64,000 nucleotides of DNA from Timonella corticicola (GCF_042683685.1 NZ_JBHUOP010000004.1:1-64000); one strand, 5' to 3'; shown: positions 19,528 to 28,091, numbered from the stretch's first letter. A program made the numbers and translations. The notes: a model not told the origin generated them from the sequence alone.

Positions 19528-19640
19528 GCGCTATCCGCCAGTGACGGTACCCTGACCCTCGGTTGCACGCGGCTGGTATTGTCACCGAGATCACCTCAAA
19601 TGCTTTGCGTTAACTGAGGTAACAGGAGCATGCTTATGTC

Positions 19641-20933
19641 ATGCCGCGAACCCCACGAAAACAGAGTCTGGCCTACCATTTCGACTTCCGGCAACTCTGG
19701 ATCGGGGACGCCCTCAGCCAGGTCGGTGCGCAACTCACGGCCCTCGCTCTACCCATCTACGCGGTGTCCACGCTCAAGGCGACTGAGATGCAGATGGGGT
19801 ACCTCAACGCCTCTCAAACCGCCGCGTTTCTGCTCATAGGCCTGCCTGCGGGTGCCTGGATTGACCGGATGCGCAAGCGCAGCGTGCTGATCACCGCTGA
19901 CCTCGTGCGTGGATTCGTGCTCGCCGCGGTGGTCATCCTTGCGTTGACCGGACACGGCAACATGACACTGCTCTATGCGGCTAGCCTTGTCCTCTCGATT
20001 GCGACGGTCTTCTTTGACGTGGCGCACCTCAGTTACGTGCCGGGACTGGTCGGGCTGAAACACGTCTCCGAGGGAAACACCAAGCTCCAGGCCACCTACT
20101 CGGTTGCTGCCGTGGCAGTTCCCGCAGTTGGTGGGTGGCTGCTCAAGATCCTTGCCGCACCGGTGCTCATCGCCGTGAATGTGGTGACCTACTTTGTGTC
20201 CGTGTTCTTCTTGTGGCGCATCAAGAAACGAGAAGAACTCCCGCCACGGGAGTCCCACCTGCCCATCGGCCAAGCGATAGCCGAAGGCCTACGGTTCATC
20301 GTGAAGACCCCGATGCTGAACCGGCTCGTGTTCTCGACCGGTGCGAGCGCACTCTTCGCGACGATGGGATGGACCATGCTCGTCAAGTATGTGGTCGATC
20401 ACCTGGGAATCGATACTGGCTCGATCGGTCTGGTGCTGTCGGCCTCGGCGGTGGGCGGTATTCTCGGAGCGCTCGTGACCCGTAAGGCCACGCTCATTGT
20501 CGGGGAGGGACGGCTCATCGCTCTGTCCGCGCTAGCCACGCCGATACTGTTCGTGGGTATCCCGCTTGCCGACCCGCTCATGAAGGCCGGCATGAACCCG
20601 ATGATCCCCCTCGTGGTCTCGGGCTTCCTCATGCAGGTCTCCAACACGTTCTTCAACGTGTCCCAGGTCAGCTTCCGTCAGCGGCTGTGCCCGCCTCACC
20701 TCCTTGGGCGCATGAATGCGTCGTTCCGGTTTATCGTGTGGGGTGGTATGCCGATTGCGAGTCTGCTGGGCGGACTCATCGCCACCCACTACGGCATGGT
20801 CGTGATGATGTGGGTCGTTGTGATCGGGGAGCTACTGTGCGCGTTGCCGCTCGTGTTCTCCAAGTTCATGAGCATGAAGGAACTTCCCGGCGGTGGGACC
20901 GTGGAAGAGATCAGCACCGAACACATCAACTAG
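19641..20933 (+). CDS. MFS transporter, EntS/MFS_3-like
   Basis: A 430-residue permease with about twelve hydrophobic helices and the MFS loop signature GAWIDRMRKR after helix 2. The N-terminal residues (FRQLWIGDALSQVGAQLTALALP) are typical of the DHA3/MFS_3 branch, which includes macrolide and siderophore exporters. GGAG at 19625-19628 precedes the ATG at 19641 at a rather long distance. A paralogue is encoded at 39843-41111 on the other strand, with the same loop motif and similar N-terminus. The substrate cannot be read from the sequence. Confidence 0.85.
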   Translation: MPRTPRKQSLAYHFDFRQLWIGDALSQVGAQLTALALPIYAVSTLKATEMQMGYLNASQTAAFLLIGLPAGAWIDRMRKRSVLITADLVRGFVLAAVVILALTGHGNMTLLYAASLVLSIATVFFDVAHLSYVPGLVGLKHVSEGNTKLQATYSVAAVAVPAVGGWLLKILAAPVLIAVNVVTYFVSVFFLWRIKKREELPPRESHLPIGQAIAEGLRFIVKTPMLNRLVFSTGASALFATMGWTMLVKYVVDHLGIDTGSIGLVLSASAVGGILGALVTRKATLIVGEGRLIALSALATPILFVGIPLADPLMKAGMNPMIPLVVSGFLMQVSNTFFNVSQVSFRQRLCPPHLLGRMNASFRFIVWGGMPIASLLGGLIATHYGMVVMMWVVVIGELLCALPLVFSKFMSMKELPGGGTVEEISTEHIN

Positions 20934-20948
20934 TACAGAGGCATAGAG

Positions 20949-20993
20949 ACAGGCTGGGTGCCTCCCCTGCGTAAGGGGAGGCACCCAGCCTGT
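20949..20993. terminator. 20-bp perfect hairpin between MFS gene and purU
   Basis: Arms at 20949-20968 and 20974-20993 are exactly complementary around the loop GCGTA, followed by TCCTTAT. It serves two convergent genes. Confidence 0.88.
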
Positions 20994-21006
20994 CCTTATG
21001 TTGAAA

Positions 21007-21873
21007 CTATCGGAACACGACCGTGCGGTCGCCGTTCATGAGCACTCGATGCTCGGCGTGCCACCGTACAGCCCGCGACAGCACTCGGCGCTCCACGTCT
21101 TGGCCAAGTGCCACGAACTGCTCGGCGGACATCTCGTGGTTCACGCGCTCGATGTCCTGCTCGATAATCGGACCCTCGTCGAGGTCCGCGGTGACGTAGT
21201 GGGATGTGGCACCGATCAACTTCACGCCACGGTGGTGGGCCTGGTGGTATGGCTTGGCACCCTTGAACGACGGCAGGAAGGAGTGGTGGATGTTGATGAC
21301 CTTTCCGGACAGTGCGCGGCACAGATTGTCGGAGAGGACCTGCATGTAGCGGGCGAGCACCACGAGTTCGGCGTCGAGTTCCTCAACGAGCGCCAACAGT
21401 TCGGCTTCAGCCTGCGGCTTGGTTGCGGCGGTGACGGGGATATGGCGGAACGGCACCCCATAGAACCGGGCGAGTTCCTGGAGATCGGTGTGGTTGCCGA
21501 CAACGGCCACGACCTCGATGGGTAGATCGGAGGCGCGCTGGTGGAACAGTAGGTCGTTGAGCGCGTGGGCTGCCTTGGACACCATGAGAATCGTGCGCAT
21601 TGGGCGGCCGACCAGGTCGAGGTTCCAGTTCAACTGGAACTCGCGTGCAAGAGGCTCAATCGCCGTGGTCAGTCGTTCGCGCGAAACCTCCGCGAGCACT
21701 TGGACCCGCATGAAGAACAGATTGGTCTCCGCGTCACCGAACTGCTTGGACTCGGTAATGTTCCCACCCAGTTCCGCAAGCATTCCGGCGACGGCGTGCA
21801 CGATGCCGGGACGGTCGGGGCAGGAGAGCGTCAGAACCCAGTGAGTGGGCGAAGAATTGATAGTCACGGACAT
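21007..21873 (-). CDS. purU: Formyltetrahydrofolate deformylase
   Basis: Hydrolyses 10-formyl-THF to formate and THF, balancing one-carbon units against glycine and methionine. The 288-residue protein has an N-terminal ACT domain (THWVLTLSCPDRPGIVHAVAG) and a formyltransferase-like C-terminal domain with catalytic INIHHSFLPSFKGAKPY and ADLDEGPII. The frame continues to 22449, but the extra residues read through the divergent GNAT gene, so ATG 21873 is the start. It has no strong ribosome site. The products connect functionally with purN, purH, glyA and folD in this window. Confidence 0.95.
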   Translation of the reverse strand: MSVTINSSPTHWVLTLSCPDRPGIVHAVAGMLAELGGNITESKQFGDAETNLFFMRVQVLAEVSRERLTTAIEPLAREFQLNWNLDLVGRPMRTILMVSKAAHALNDLLFHQRASDLPIEVVAVVGNHTDLQELARFYGVPFRHIPVTAATKPQAEAELLALVEELDAELVVLARYMQVLSDNLCRALSGKVINIHHSFLPSFKGAKPYHQAHHRGVKLIGATSHYVTADLDEGPIIEQDIERVNHEMSAEQFVALGQDVERRVLSRAVRWHAEHRVLMNGDRTVVFR

Positions 21874-21936
21874 TAGATTACTTCGAACGGCGTGGACAAT
21901 GACGCGATTGTTGGCAAAATCTGCCACTATATACGC

Positions 21937-22443
21937 ATGAGTGAGCCAGAGATCACAGTCGCACTGTTGGATGCGGACGTTGCGGGAGAGCTTTTGACGC
22001 TGCGCCGCGCCGCCTTCGTGACGGAGGCGCAAGCCTACGGCGACCCGAACATTCCCCCTTTGACCCAAACCCTTGAAGAGCTGATCGCGGATCTGAACAG
22101 TGACGACGTGGTCACGCTCGGTGCCTGGCTGGGCCATCGCTTGGTGGGTTCGGTGCGCGTGGAGCTTGAAGACGGCAAGGCGACGCTCGGTCGCCTTGCG
22201 GTTGCCCCCGATTTGCAGGGCCAGGGCATCGGCACGCAGATGATGTATGCGGTGTTGCCGCACCTTCCGGAGGAAACCACTGAGATCTGGGTGTTCACGG
22301 GCAAGGACTCCAAGCAGAACCTCGCGTTGTATCAGGACCAGGGTTATGAGCACCAGCACGACAAGTCGGTTGGCGACCTCACGTTTGCCTACCTGCGTAA
22401 GATCCTCGGTGAAGACGAGGTCGAGGGCGACACCACAGACTGA
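21937..22443 (+). CDS. GNAT-family N-acetyltransferase
   Basis: A 168-residue enzyme with the acetyl-CoA-binding signature LAVAPDLQGQGIGTQMM (motif A, Q/R-x-x-G-x-G/A) and a C-terminal NLALYQDQGYE typical of GNAT motif B. The acceptor substrate is unknown. ATG 21937 has no Shine-Dalgarno sequence and is preceded by ACTATATACGC, so the transcript may be leaderless. It diverges from purU over a 63-bp gap and ends in a strong hairpin. Confidence 0.85.
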   Translation: MSEPEITVALLDADVAGELLTLRRAAFVTEAQAYGDPNIPPLTQTLEELIADLNSDDVVTLGAWLGHRLVGSVRVELEDGKATLGRLAVAPDLQGQGIGTQMMYAVLPHLPEETTEIWVFTGKDSKQNLALYQDQGYEHQHDKSVGDLTFAYLRKILGEDEVEGDTTD

Positions 22444-22461
22444 TCCCACCCACGTTTCATG

Positions 22462-22498
22462 GAGGGCTTGGGCCGCGTAGTACGCGGCCCAAGCCCTC
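22462..22498. terminator. 18-bp hairpin between GNAT gene and ABC ATPase
   Basis: Arms 22462-22479 and 22481-22498 are exact reverse complements around a single G. Little T follows. It lies between convergent genes. Confidence 0.85.
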
Positions 22499-22519
22499 TG
22501 TGCATTGTGTCACCTGTAG

Positions 22520-22550
22520 CCACAGATTGGCGACGAAACCCACAGATTGG
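22520..22550. repeat. Tandem 11-bp direct repeat
   Basis: CCACAGATTGG occurs at 22520-22530 and again at 22540-22550, a period of exactly 20 bp (about two helical turns). It sits in the gap downstream of the ABC ATPase gene. Confidence 0.5.
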
Positions 22551-22602
22551 TTGAGACTCTCGCGCTGGGAAGATGGCTGGGGTGCGTAGCAGGATGGTTG
22601 TG

Positions 22603-23388
22603 CTAGACGCTGAGGTCAGTCGCTCCGGTGATGAGCGAGACCAAGCGTTCGTAGGTGATGTCGGCCGTGTGGAAGATACCGTTGTTTCGCCCGAGCCGCA
22701 TGACCATGATGCGGTCAGCGATGGCCTGAACCTCGGCTAGGTTGTGGCTGATCACCACGATGCCGAGTCCTCGTTCACGCAACCCTTCGATCAGGGTGAG
22801 CACCTCTGCGCTCTGGGTGACGGACAGGGCGGAGGTGGGTTCGTCGAGAAGGATGACCTTGGGGTTTCCGAGCATGGTGCGGGCAATGGCCACGGACTGC
22901 TTCTGGCCACCGGACAGATGTGCCACCGGAGTGCGGATGGACGGCATCCTGGCCTTGAGGGTGCGGAACAACCGGACGGCCTCGTCTTCCATCGCGTTCT
23001 CGTTGAGGAAACCACCCGATGCCCATTCGCGCCCGAGGTACAGGTTGGACACGATGGAGAGATTCTCCGCAAGGGCGAGGTCTTGGAACACGGTGGCGAT
23101 GCCAAGGGACTGCGCCGCGGCGGGGGATGGGATCGAGACGGGCTTACCGTCGAACAGCAGCGTGCCCGATGTCGGAGTGTAGACCCCAGCGAGGATCTTG
23201 ACCAGCGTGGACTTTCCCGAGCCATTGTCTCCAACGACGGCCACAACCTCGCCCGGATACACGTCAAGCTCTATGTGGCTGAGCGCGTGAACGGCTTTGA
23301 AGTGTTTGGAGACGTCGCGCATCGACAACAGCGGTGTCGAGCGGTTGTGGCCGGACGTCAGCGGACCGGTTGTGACGTCGTCGTTCAC
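22603..23388 (-). CDS. Sugar-type ABC transporter ATP-binding protein (orphan)
   Basis: A 261-residue single-nucleotide-binding-domain ATPase. It has Walker A GDNGSGKST (about 53), Q-loop FQDLALAENLS, signature LSGGQKQ, Walker B VILLDEPTSALS and H-loop VVISHN. It resembles the CUT2 ribose/fructose class, but as one domain. The GTG at 23388 has GGAGG 5 bp upstream and overlaps the ROK gene's stop by 4 bp, so the two are translationally coupled. No permease or binding-protein gene follows: the next gene faces the other way. Its partners must be elsewhere or lost. Confidence 0.9.
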   Translation of the reverse strand: MNDDVTTGPLTSGHNRSTPLLSMRDVSKHFKAVHALSHIELDVYPGEVVAVVGDNGSGKSTLVKILAGVYTPTSGTLLFDGKPVSIPSPAAAQSLGIATVFQDLALAENLSIVSNLYLGREWASGGFLNENAMEDEAVRLFRTLKARMPSIRTPVAHLSGGQKQSVAIARTMLGNPKVILLDEPTSALSVTQSAEVLTLIEGLRERGLGIVVISHNLAEVQAIADRIMVMRLGRNNGIFHTADITYERLVSLITGATDLSV

Positions 23389-24650
23389 TGGTCCTCCATT
23401 CGATTGGTGGCGGGGGCGGCAAGGTTGTTGAGCAGATTGGCGGCTTCTGCCCGGGATAGTGCGTAGTGGATCGCACCTGTCAGTTCGGCATCCGCGCCGA
23501 GTTTTCCAGGGACCACTTGGACTGCGTCGGCAACGCCGGGTAGCGAATAGCGGGCGATCGCCTCACGGATGGGGTCGAGTAGGGTTGTGCCCGCTTGGGT
23601 GAGTTCGCCGCCTACGATAATGCGCTCGGGATTGAACACGTTACCGAGGTTGGCGGCGGCAAGGCCGATCTTGCGCCCGGCGTCGGAGATGACTCGACTG
23701 CAGCCGAGGTCGCCTTCCATCGCATGGCGCAGTAGATCCTTGAGCGTGAGGACACCGTGACTGACGCGCAGAGAGTCGAGCAGGACTGAGGCGCCAGCCT
23801 CGGTCTCGAGGCAACCTCGATTACCGCAACGACAGATCGCGCCGTCGGGATTGACCGTCATGTGCCCGAATTCGCCGGCTGATCCGTTGGCGCCCCAGAA
23901 CAGTTGCCCGTTGATGATCAGTCCCGCGCCGATACCCTGGCCTGCTTGGATGTAGAGGGCGTTTTGCGCGCCCAGGGCGGCTCCCGCGCGAAGTTCCCCG
24001 AGCGCCCCCATATTGGACGCGTTGGCCACCCAGACCGGTTTGTTCATGCGTTCGGCCATCACGTCAGCGACGCGGACGTTGTCCCAGCCGCGCAGAATAC
24101 CGGGTGAGGAGATCTGTCCCGTCTCAAGGTTCACGGGCGCAGGCAGCGCGATGGACAGGCCGATGAGTTCTTGCGGGTCCGCATCGACGGTTTCGAGCAT
24201 GTCCGCAATGAGTAGCGCAGCCCGGTCGAGGCCCGCGTCTGCGCGGTGGTCTGCGCCGAGTGGTTGAGAGTTCTGGGTGACGATCGTGCCGGAGGTGTCC
24301 GCAAGCGCCACGCGCATCGAGCGAATCCCGAATTGCAGGGCGGCGATGACGCCAGGGGTGCGCGCGAGGGTCACCTGCTGTGCGCGACGTCCGGATCGGA
24401 TCGAGTAGCTCGTGTTGACAACGCCGTGGGCTGTCAGTTCTTTCACGATGTTGGACACAGTCGCCGCGGACAGTCCTGTGGCACCCGCGAGCTCGATTTG
24501 TGTGAGCCCGCCGAACTGTTTGATCGCGTCGATGATCCGCGAACGATTCTGTTCGCGGAGCGAGGACTGCGACCCGACTGTGGGAGGCTTTGCGTTCACA
24601 TCTTGAACTTTAGCGGGAGTTGCGGTTTCTAGGCGAATATTCCCCGACAC
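23385..24650 (-). CDS. ROK-family transcriptional regulator
   Basis: A 421-residue protein. An N-terminal winged helix at about residues 30-85 (GLTQIELAGATGLSAATVSN) is fused to a ROK sugar-kinase-like domain. The kinase part has an ATP-like loop (LQFGIRSMRVALAD), the ROK signature GEFGHMTV and the zinc motif CRCGNRGCLE. It is typical of XylR/NagC-like repressors that sense a sugar. The GTG at 24650 is the only plausible start. Coupling to the ABC ATPase suggests it senses that transporter's substrate. Confidence 0.9.
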   Translation of the reverse strand: MSGNIRLETATPAKVQDVNAKPPTVGSQSSLREQNRSRIIDAIKQFGGLTQIELAGATGLSAATVSNIVKELTAHGVVNTSYSIRSGRRAQQVTLARTPGVIAALQFGIRSMRVALADTSGTIVTQNSQPLGADHRADAGLDRAALLIADMLETVDADPQELIGLSIALPAPVNLETGQISSPGILRGWDNVRVADVMAERMNKPVWVANASNMGALGELRAGAALGAQNALYIQAGQGIGAGLIINGQLFWGANGSAGEFGHMTVNPDGAICRCGNRGCLETEAGASVLLDSLRVSHGVLTLKDLLRHAMEGDLGCSRVISDAGRKIGLAAANLGNVFNPERIIVGGELTQAGTTLLDPIREAIARYSLPGVADAVQVVPGKLGADAELTGAIHYALSRAEAANLLNNLAAPATNRMEDQ

Positions 24651-24819
24651 GGAGCTTCTAGCGCGTCCTGCAGGGAGGGCGCGGCCGTGGCAGCCGCCGT
24701 ATCGTCGTCAATGTGCCGCTCTCTTTGAGAGCGCGTAAAAACGCGTATGCAGACGTCGTGAATGGAGAACCCAGCGCTCGCACACGGTAGGGAGAACGCG
24801 CGAGTGCGCTCACGCACGG

Positions 24820-24833
24820 ATTGCCGACGAGTC
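24820..24833 (-). repeat. Exact copy of 14-bp word GACTCGTCGGMAAT
   Basis: Reads ATTGCCGACGAGTC on the + strand, extended to the palindrome CCGACGAGTCGG (24824-24835). It lies between the ROK gene and glyA. Confidence 0.6.
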
Positions 24834-25002
24834 GGTCACGTCCCAGCATCAACTTGCGTAAGTGTGACTTGGCTCTAGGCGACTGTGACTACCACGCGCC
24901 CGCGCAATCCGTTAGGATTGTGCACAGTCACGACTGGCGCAGTCTGCCCAAACAGGAACGCATCCAGAGCGTTCACATGGTGTCGGTTTCACTCACTTAC
25001 CT

Positions 25003-25086
25003 GGAGTGCGGCCTAACATTGCAGGCGTGGTGGGTTACCACCGGGGAGTGACACTTTATCTCGACTTAGGGTCGTTCGCCTGGGCC
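25003..25086 (+). ncRNA. ZTP (pfl) riboswitch aptamer upstream of glyA
   Basis: P1 pairs AGTG (25005-25008) with CACT (25052-25055). An inner stem pairs GGTGG (25029-25033) with CCACC (25038-25042), followed by CGGGGAGTGAC. A third stem pairs CGAC (25062-25065) with GTCG (25071-25074). The hallmark 3' segment TCGCCTGGGC is at 25076-25085. The layout matches the aptamer before purH. The AACTGGCG-type junction is less well kept here (AACATTGCAGGCG). Confidence 0.85.
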
Positions 25087-25130
25087 CGGTCACCACACGA
25101 GTGTGTGCTGAACCGGTCTGTCTTATTTCC
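25086..25130 (+). terminator. Expression-platform terminator before glyA
   Basis: CCGGT (25086-25090) pairs with ACCGG (25112-25116), and CACAC (25094-25098) with GTGTG (25101-25105). TCTGTCTTATTTCC follows. The stem begins at the end of the aptamer's conserved segment, as expected for ligand-gated termination. Confidence 0.7.
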
Positions 25131-25189
25131 GTCTGAGCACACTGCAGTTTCACACGTCCGCGGAAACCTCCGCACTGACAAGGAGAATC

Positions 25190-26479
25190 ATGACTGCCCA
25201 CAACGAATCGGTGATGAATCAGGGCCTCGCTCAGGTCGACCCAGAAATCGCCGCTGTACTCGATGGTGAACTCGCACGTCAGCGCGGCACTCTCGAGATG
25301 ATCGCATCCGAGAACTTCGTGCCTCGCTCCGTGCTGCAGGCGCAGGGGTCGGTTCTGACCAACAAATACGCCGAGGGCTACCCAGGCAAGCGCTACTACG
25401 GTGGCTGCGAAGAGGTGGACATCGCCGAGAACCTCGCGATCACCCGCGCAAAGGAACTATTCGGCGCGGAATACGCGAACGTCCAGCCCCACGCTGGTGC
25501 CCAGGCAAACGCCGCCGTGCTGCACGCGCTCATCAACGCCGGCGACAAGATCATGGGTTTGAACCTTGCGCATGGCGGTCACCTGACCCACGGTATGAAG
25601 ATCAACTTCTCCGGAAAGCTCTACCAGGTCGCTGCGTACGGCGTTGAGGAAGAGACCTCGCGCCTGGACATGGACAAGGTCCGAGAGCAGGCTCTTGCTG
25701 AGCGTCCAAACGTGCTGATCGCCGGTTGGTCCGCATATCCGCGGCACATCGACTTCGAGGCATTCCGCTCTATCGCCGATGAGGTTGGCGCCTACCTGTG
25801 GACTGACATGGCCCACTTTGCCGGACTCGTTGCCGCTGGCCTGCACCCAAGTCCAGTCCCACACTCGGATGTTGTCTCCTCGACCGTGCACAAGACCATC
25901 GGCGGTCCACGTTCCGGTTTCATCCTTGCCAAGGAGCAATACGGCAAGAAGCTCAACTCTGCGGTCTTCCCAGGCCAGCAGGGTGGCCCTCTCATGCACG
26001 TCATCGCAGCGAAGGCCGTCGCGTTCAAGATCGCCGGAAGCGACGAGTTCAAGGAGCGTCAAGAGCGCGTACTGCGCGGCGCAAAGATCATCGCGGAGCG
26101 GCTCATCCAGCCAGACGTCACCGAAGCGGGCGTCACCGTGTTGACCGGTGGCACCGATGTTCACCTCGTGCTCGTTGACCTGCGCAAGTCCCCACTCGAT
26201 GGGCAGCAGGCCGAAGACCTCCTCCACGAGGTGGGCATCACCGTGAACCGCAACGCCATCCCATTCGACCCACGCCCGCCAGCGGTCACCTCCGGTCTGC
26301 GTATCGGTACCCCGGCGCTCGCGGCCCGTGGCTTCGGCGACACCGAGTTCACCGAGGTGGCCGACATTATCGCTGAAGCACTCAAGGCCGGTCAGTCCGC
26401 CGACGTTGAGGCTCTGCGTGCACGGGTCACCAAACTGGCCGACAGCTTCGAACTGTACCCGGAGTTGGCGCAGTACTAA
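25190..26479 (+). CDS. glyA: Serine hydroxymethyltransferase
   Basis: PLP enzyme that converts serine and THF to glycine and methylene-THF. The 429-residue length is standard. Visible motifs are IASENFVPRSVLQAQGS, NKYAEGYPGKRYYGGCE, NVQPHAGAQAN, HGGHLTHG and the PLP-lysine region SSTVHKTIGGPRSGF. ATG 25190 has AGGAG at 25181-25185. Expression should respond to ZTP through the upstream switch, joining serine/one-carbon flux to purine demand. folD follows but behind a strong terminator, so it is probably transcribed separately. Confidence 0.97.
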   Translation: MTAHNESVMNQGLAQVDPEIAAVLDGELARQRGTLEMIASENFVPRSVLQAQGSVLTNKYAEGYPGKRYYGGCEEVDIAENLAITRAKELFGAEYANVQPHAGAQANAAVLHALINAGDKIMGLNLAHGGHLTHGMKINFSGKLYQVAAYGVEEETSRLDMDKVREQALAERPNVLIAGWSAYPRHIDFEAFRSIADEVGAYLWTDMAHFAGLVAAGLHPSPVPHSDVVSSTVHKTIGGPRSGFILAKEQYGKKLNSAVFPGQQGGPLMHVIAAKAVAFKIAGSDEFKERQERVLRGAKIIAERLIQPDVTEAGVTVLTGGTDVHLVLVDLRKSPLDGQQAEDLLHEVGITVNRNAIPFDPRPPAVTSGLRIGTPALAARGFGDTEFTEVADIIAEALKAGQSADVEALRARVTKLADSFELYPELAQY

Positions 26480-26528
26480 AGACACCACATGAGATGGGCC
26501 GCGTTCGCAGCGGCCCATCTTGTGTCTT
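26479..26528 (+). terminator. Terminator after glyA
   Basis: Inner arms AGATGGGCCGC (26492-26502) and GCGGCCCATCT (26510-26520) are exact complements. Outer bases AAGACAC and GTGTCTT (26522-26528) pair too. The stem begins at the glyA stop codon. Confidence 0.85.
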
Positions 26529-26598
26529 ACGGCCCCGCTCGCCCGTGAGCCAGCGTTGCGCCGCACATACTCGTGGCATCTTAAGTGAAGGTGAAGAC

Positions 26599-27480
26599 AT
26601 GACCGCACAGATTCTCGATGGCAAGGCGGCGGCGGCCGCAATCAAAGAAGAACTCAAAACCCGTGTTGCAGCGCTTGCGGACAAAGGTGTTGTACCAGGG
26701 CTCGGCACACTGCTCGTAGGCGAGGACCCTGGCTCACAGTGGTACGTCGCAGGAAAGCACCGCGACTGCGCTGAGGTTGGGATATCCTCGATCCGCGAGG
26801 ACCTACCGGGCGATGCCTCGGAAGCAGACATCATCGCCGCAATTGAACGGCTGAACGACAACCCCGAATGCACCGGCTACATCGTGCAGTTGCCTCTGCC
26901 CAAGGGCGTGGACACCAACAAGATCCTCGAACTCATTGACCCGGCGAAGGATGCAGACGGCTTGCACCCGACCAACCTCGGCCGTCTTGTCCTGCGCGTC
27001 AACGAGGAGATCGACTCCCCGCTGCCATGCACCCCCGCTGGCATCATTGGCCTCATTGAACGCAACGGCGTCTCGCTCGCAGGCAAGCACGTCGTGGTTG
27101 TCGGCCGCGGCACCACCGTGGGCCGTTCGATCGGCCTGCTGTTGACCCGCAGGGCCGTCAACGCGACCGTGACCCTCACGCACACGGGGACCGTGGACCT
27201 TGAAGGCCATATCCGTCAGGCAGACGTGGTGATCGGTGCCGCAGGTGTTCCAGGCATCGTCAAGGCCGAATGGGTGAAGCCGGGGTCGGTTCTGATTGAT
27301 GTTGGTGTCTCGCGTGCGACCGACCCGGAGACCGGGAAATCCAAGGTGGTGGGGGACGTCGACCCTGCCGCGGCAGAGGTTGCTGGCTGGATCTCCCCGA
27401 ACCCAGGCGGAGTCGGTCCGATGACCCGTGCGTTCCTCCTTGAAAACGTCGTCGCGACGGCGGAACGCAATTCTCGCTGA
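26599..27480 (+). CDS. folD: Methylene-THF dehydrogenase / methenyl-THF cyclohydrolase
   Basis: Converts methylene-THF to 10-formyl-THF, the donor used by PurN and PurH. The 293-residue protein has the usual motifs: VGEDPGSQWYVAGKHRDCAEVG (catalytic Lys), YIVQLPLPKGVD, DPAKDADGLHP, PCTPAGI and the NADP site VVGRGTTVGRS, ending with NPGGVGPMTRAFLLEN. ATG 26599 follows GTGAAGGTGAAG; an upstream in-frame start at 26494 is within the glyA terminator and is not credible. A hairpin terminator follows. Confidence 0.97.
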   Translation: MTAQILDGKAAAAAIKEELKTRVAALADKGVVPGLGTLLVGEDPGSQWYVAGKHRDCAEVGISSIREDLPGDASEADIIAAIERLNDNPECTGYIVQLPLPKGVDTNKILELIDPAKDADGLHPTNLGRLVLRVNEEIDSPLPCTPAGIIGLIERNGVSLAGKHVVVVGRGTTVGRSIGLLLTRRAVNATVTLTHTGTVDLEGHIRQADVVIGAAGVPGIVKAEWVKPGSVLIDVGVSRATDPETGKSKVVGDVDPAAAEVAGWISPNPGGVGPMTRAFLLENVVATAERNSR

Positions 27481-27512
27481 ACGCTTGTACGCGGGGTATC
27501 GCGCCTCTCATT

Positions 27513-27547
27513 CGGCCCGCTCCTCATCATGAGGGGCGGGCCGCTTT
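27513..27547 (+). terminator. Terminator after folD
   Basis: CGGCCCGC at 27513-27520 and the following bases pair with TGAGGGGCGGGCCG (27530-27543), with one mismatch. CTTT follows. Confidence 0.8.
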
Positions 27548-27848
27548 GCATCTCGGCCAACCACCTATCCGGCACATGGTCTATTCCAACTAATGGACAG
27601 GTGTCTCAAAAATGTGGTTTACGGCAATCGTGGAATTTGTGCGCGCAACATACTTGCATGTCAAGGGTCTTTTGGGCGATGCCTGTCAAAGGGTGTCTCT
27701 CGGGTGAGTGAGAGTGATGCGTGAAAACGGCCCAAATGCGCCAAAAAGTGATCCACCGCACGTTACTGGCGAGCTGATGGCGCGGCTGGCTGATGGTCAA
27801 GCGCTTTACGTGGGGTGAAGTCCATAGGGAATTATGCCCATGCAGAAA

Positions 27849-27865
27849 TGAGACAAATTGTCTCA
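27849..27865. promoter_or_regulatory. 17-bp perfect palindrome, candidate operator
   Basis: TGAGACAAATTGTCTCA has 8-bp arms around a central A. TGTCTCA also occurs alone at 27602-27608. The bound regulator is unknown. Confidence 0.45.
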
Positions 27866-27884
27866 ACGTAAAAATTAGCAGTCG

Positions 27885-27896
27885 TCAAACGTTTGA
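27885..27896. promoter_or_regulatory. 12-bp palindrome, candidate operator
   Basis: TCAAACGTTTGA is a perfect palindrome with a central CG, a shape common among LacI-family operators. It lies 20 bp after the 17-bp palindrome. Confidence 0.4.
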
Positions 27897-28091
27897 TGAG
27901 AGTGGTTGCATTGCCCCTACAGGGCAAAAGGAACTCGCGTACACAAGGAAGTGGCGACTGAGGAGCACGTCAACGTCAAGCGTTCAACTATATGTCGCTC
28001 GGAGTTTGAACTGCTTCGATATTTTTGCCCCGTTGCGTTATCAGGCCAAGACCGGCCACCGAACCACACAGACGCAGGACAAGGACAAGAC

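Larger units (their letters stand above)
24651..25189. other. Divergent ROK-glyA control region
   Basis: A 539-bp gene-free region. From left to right: a GC-rich stretch, a copy of the 14-bp repeated word at 24820-24833, a CAATCC/GGATTG inverted repeat at 24905-24920 containing a -10-like TAGGAT (24913-24918), then the ZTP aptamer and its terminator. Transcription of glyA probably starts near 24925, giving a leader of about 265 bases. Confidence 0.5.
27481..28091. other. Long intergenic region before the surface nuclease gene
   Basis: A 611-bp region. It holds the folD terminator at 27513-27547 and then AT-richer DNA without a supported gene (a minus-strand frame at 27606-27866 has no ribosome site). 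Two palindromes lie close together at 27849-27865 and 27885-27896. It probably carries the promoter and operators for the secreted nuclease/nucleotidase. Confidence 0.5.

Noticed and set aside
21874..22449. Upstream extension of the purU frame to 480 residues
   Set aside because: It is the antisense of the GNAT gene, and the ACT domain begins right after ATG 21873.
25457..26641. 394-codon minus-strand frame opposite glyA
   Set aside because: Shadow of highly expressed codon use in glyA.
27606..27866. Minus-strand 86-codon frame before the surface nuclease gene
   Set aside because: Lies over promoter-like AT-richer DNA, has no ribosome site, and its composition is non-coding.
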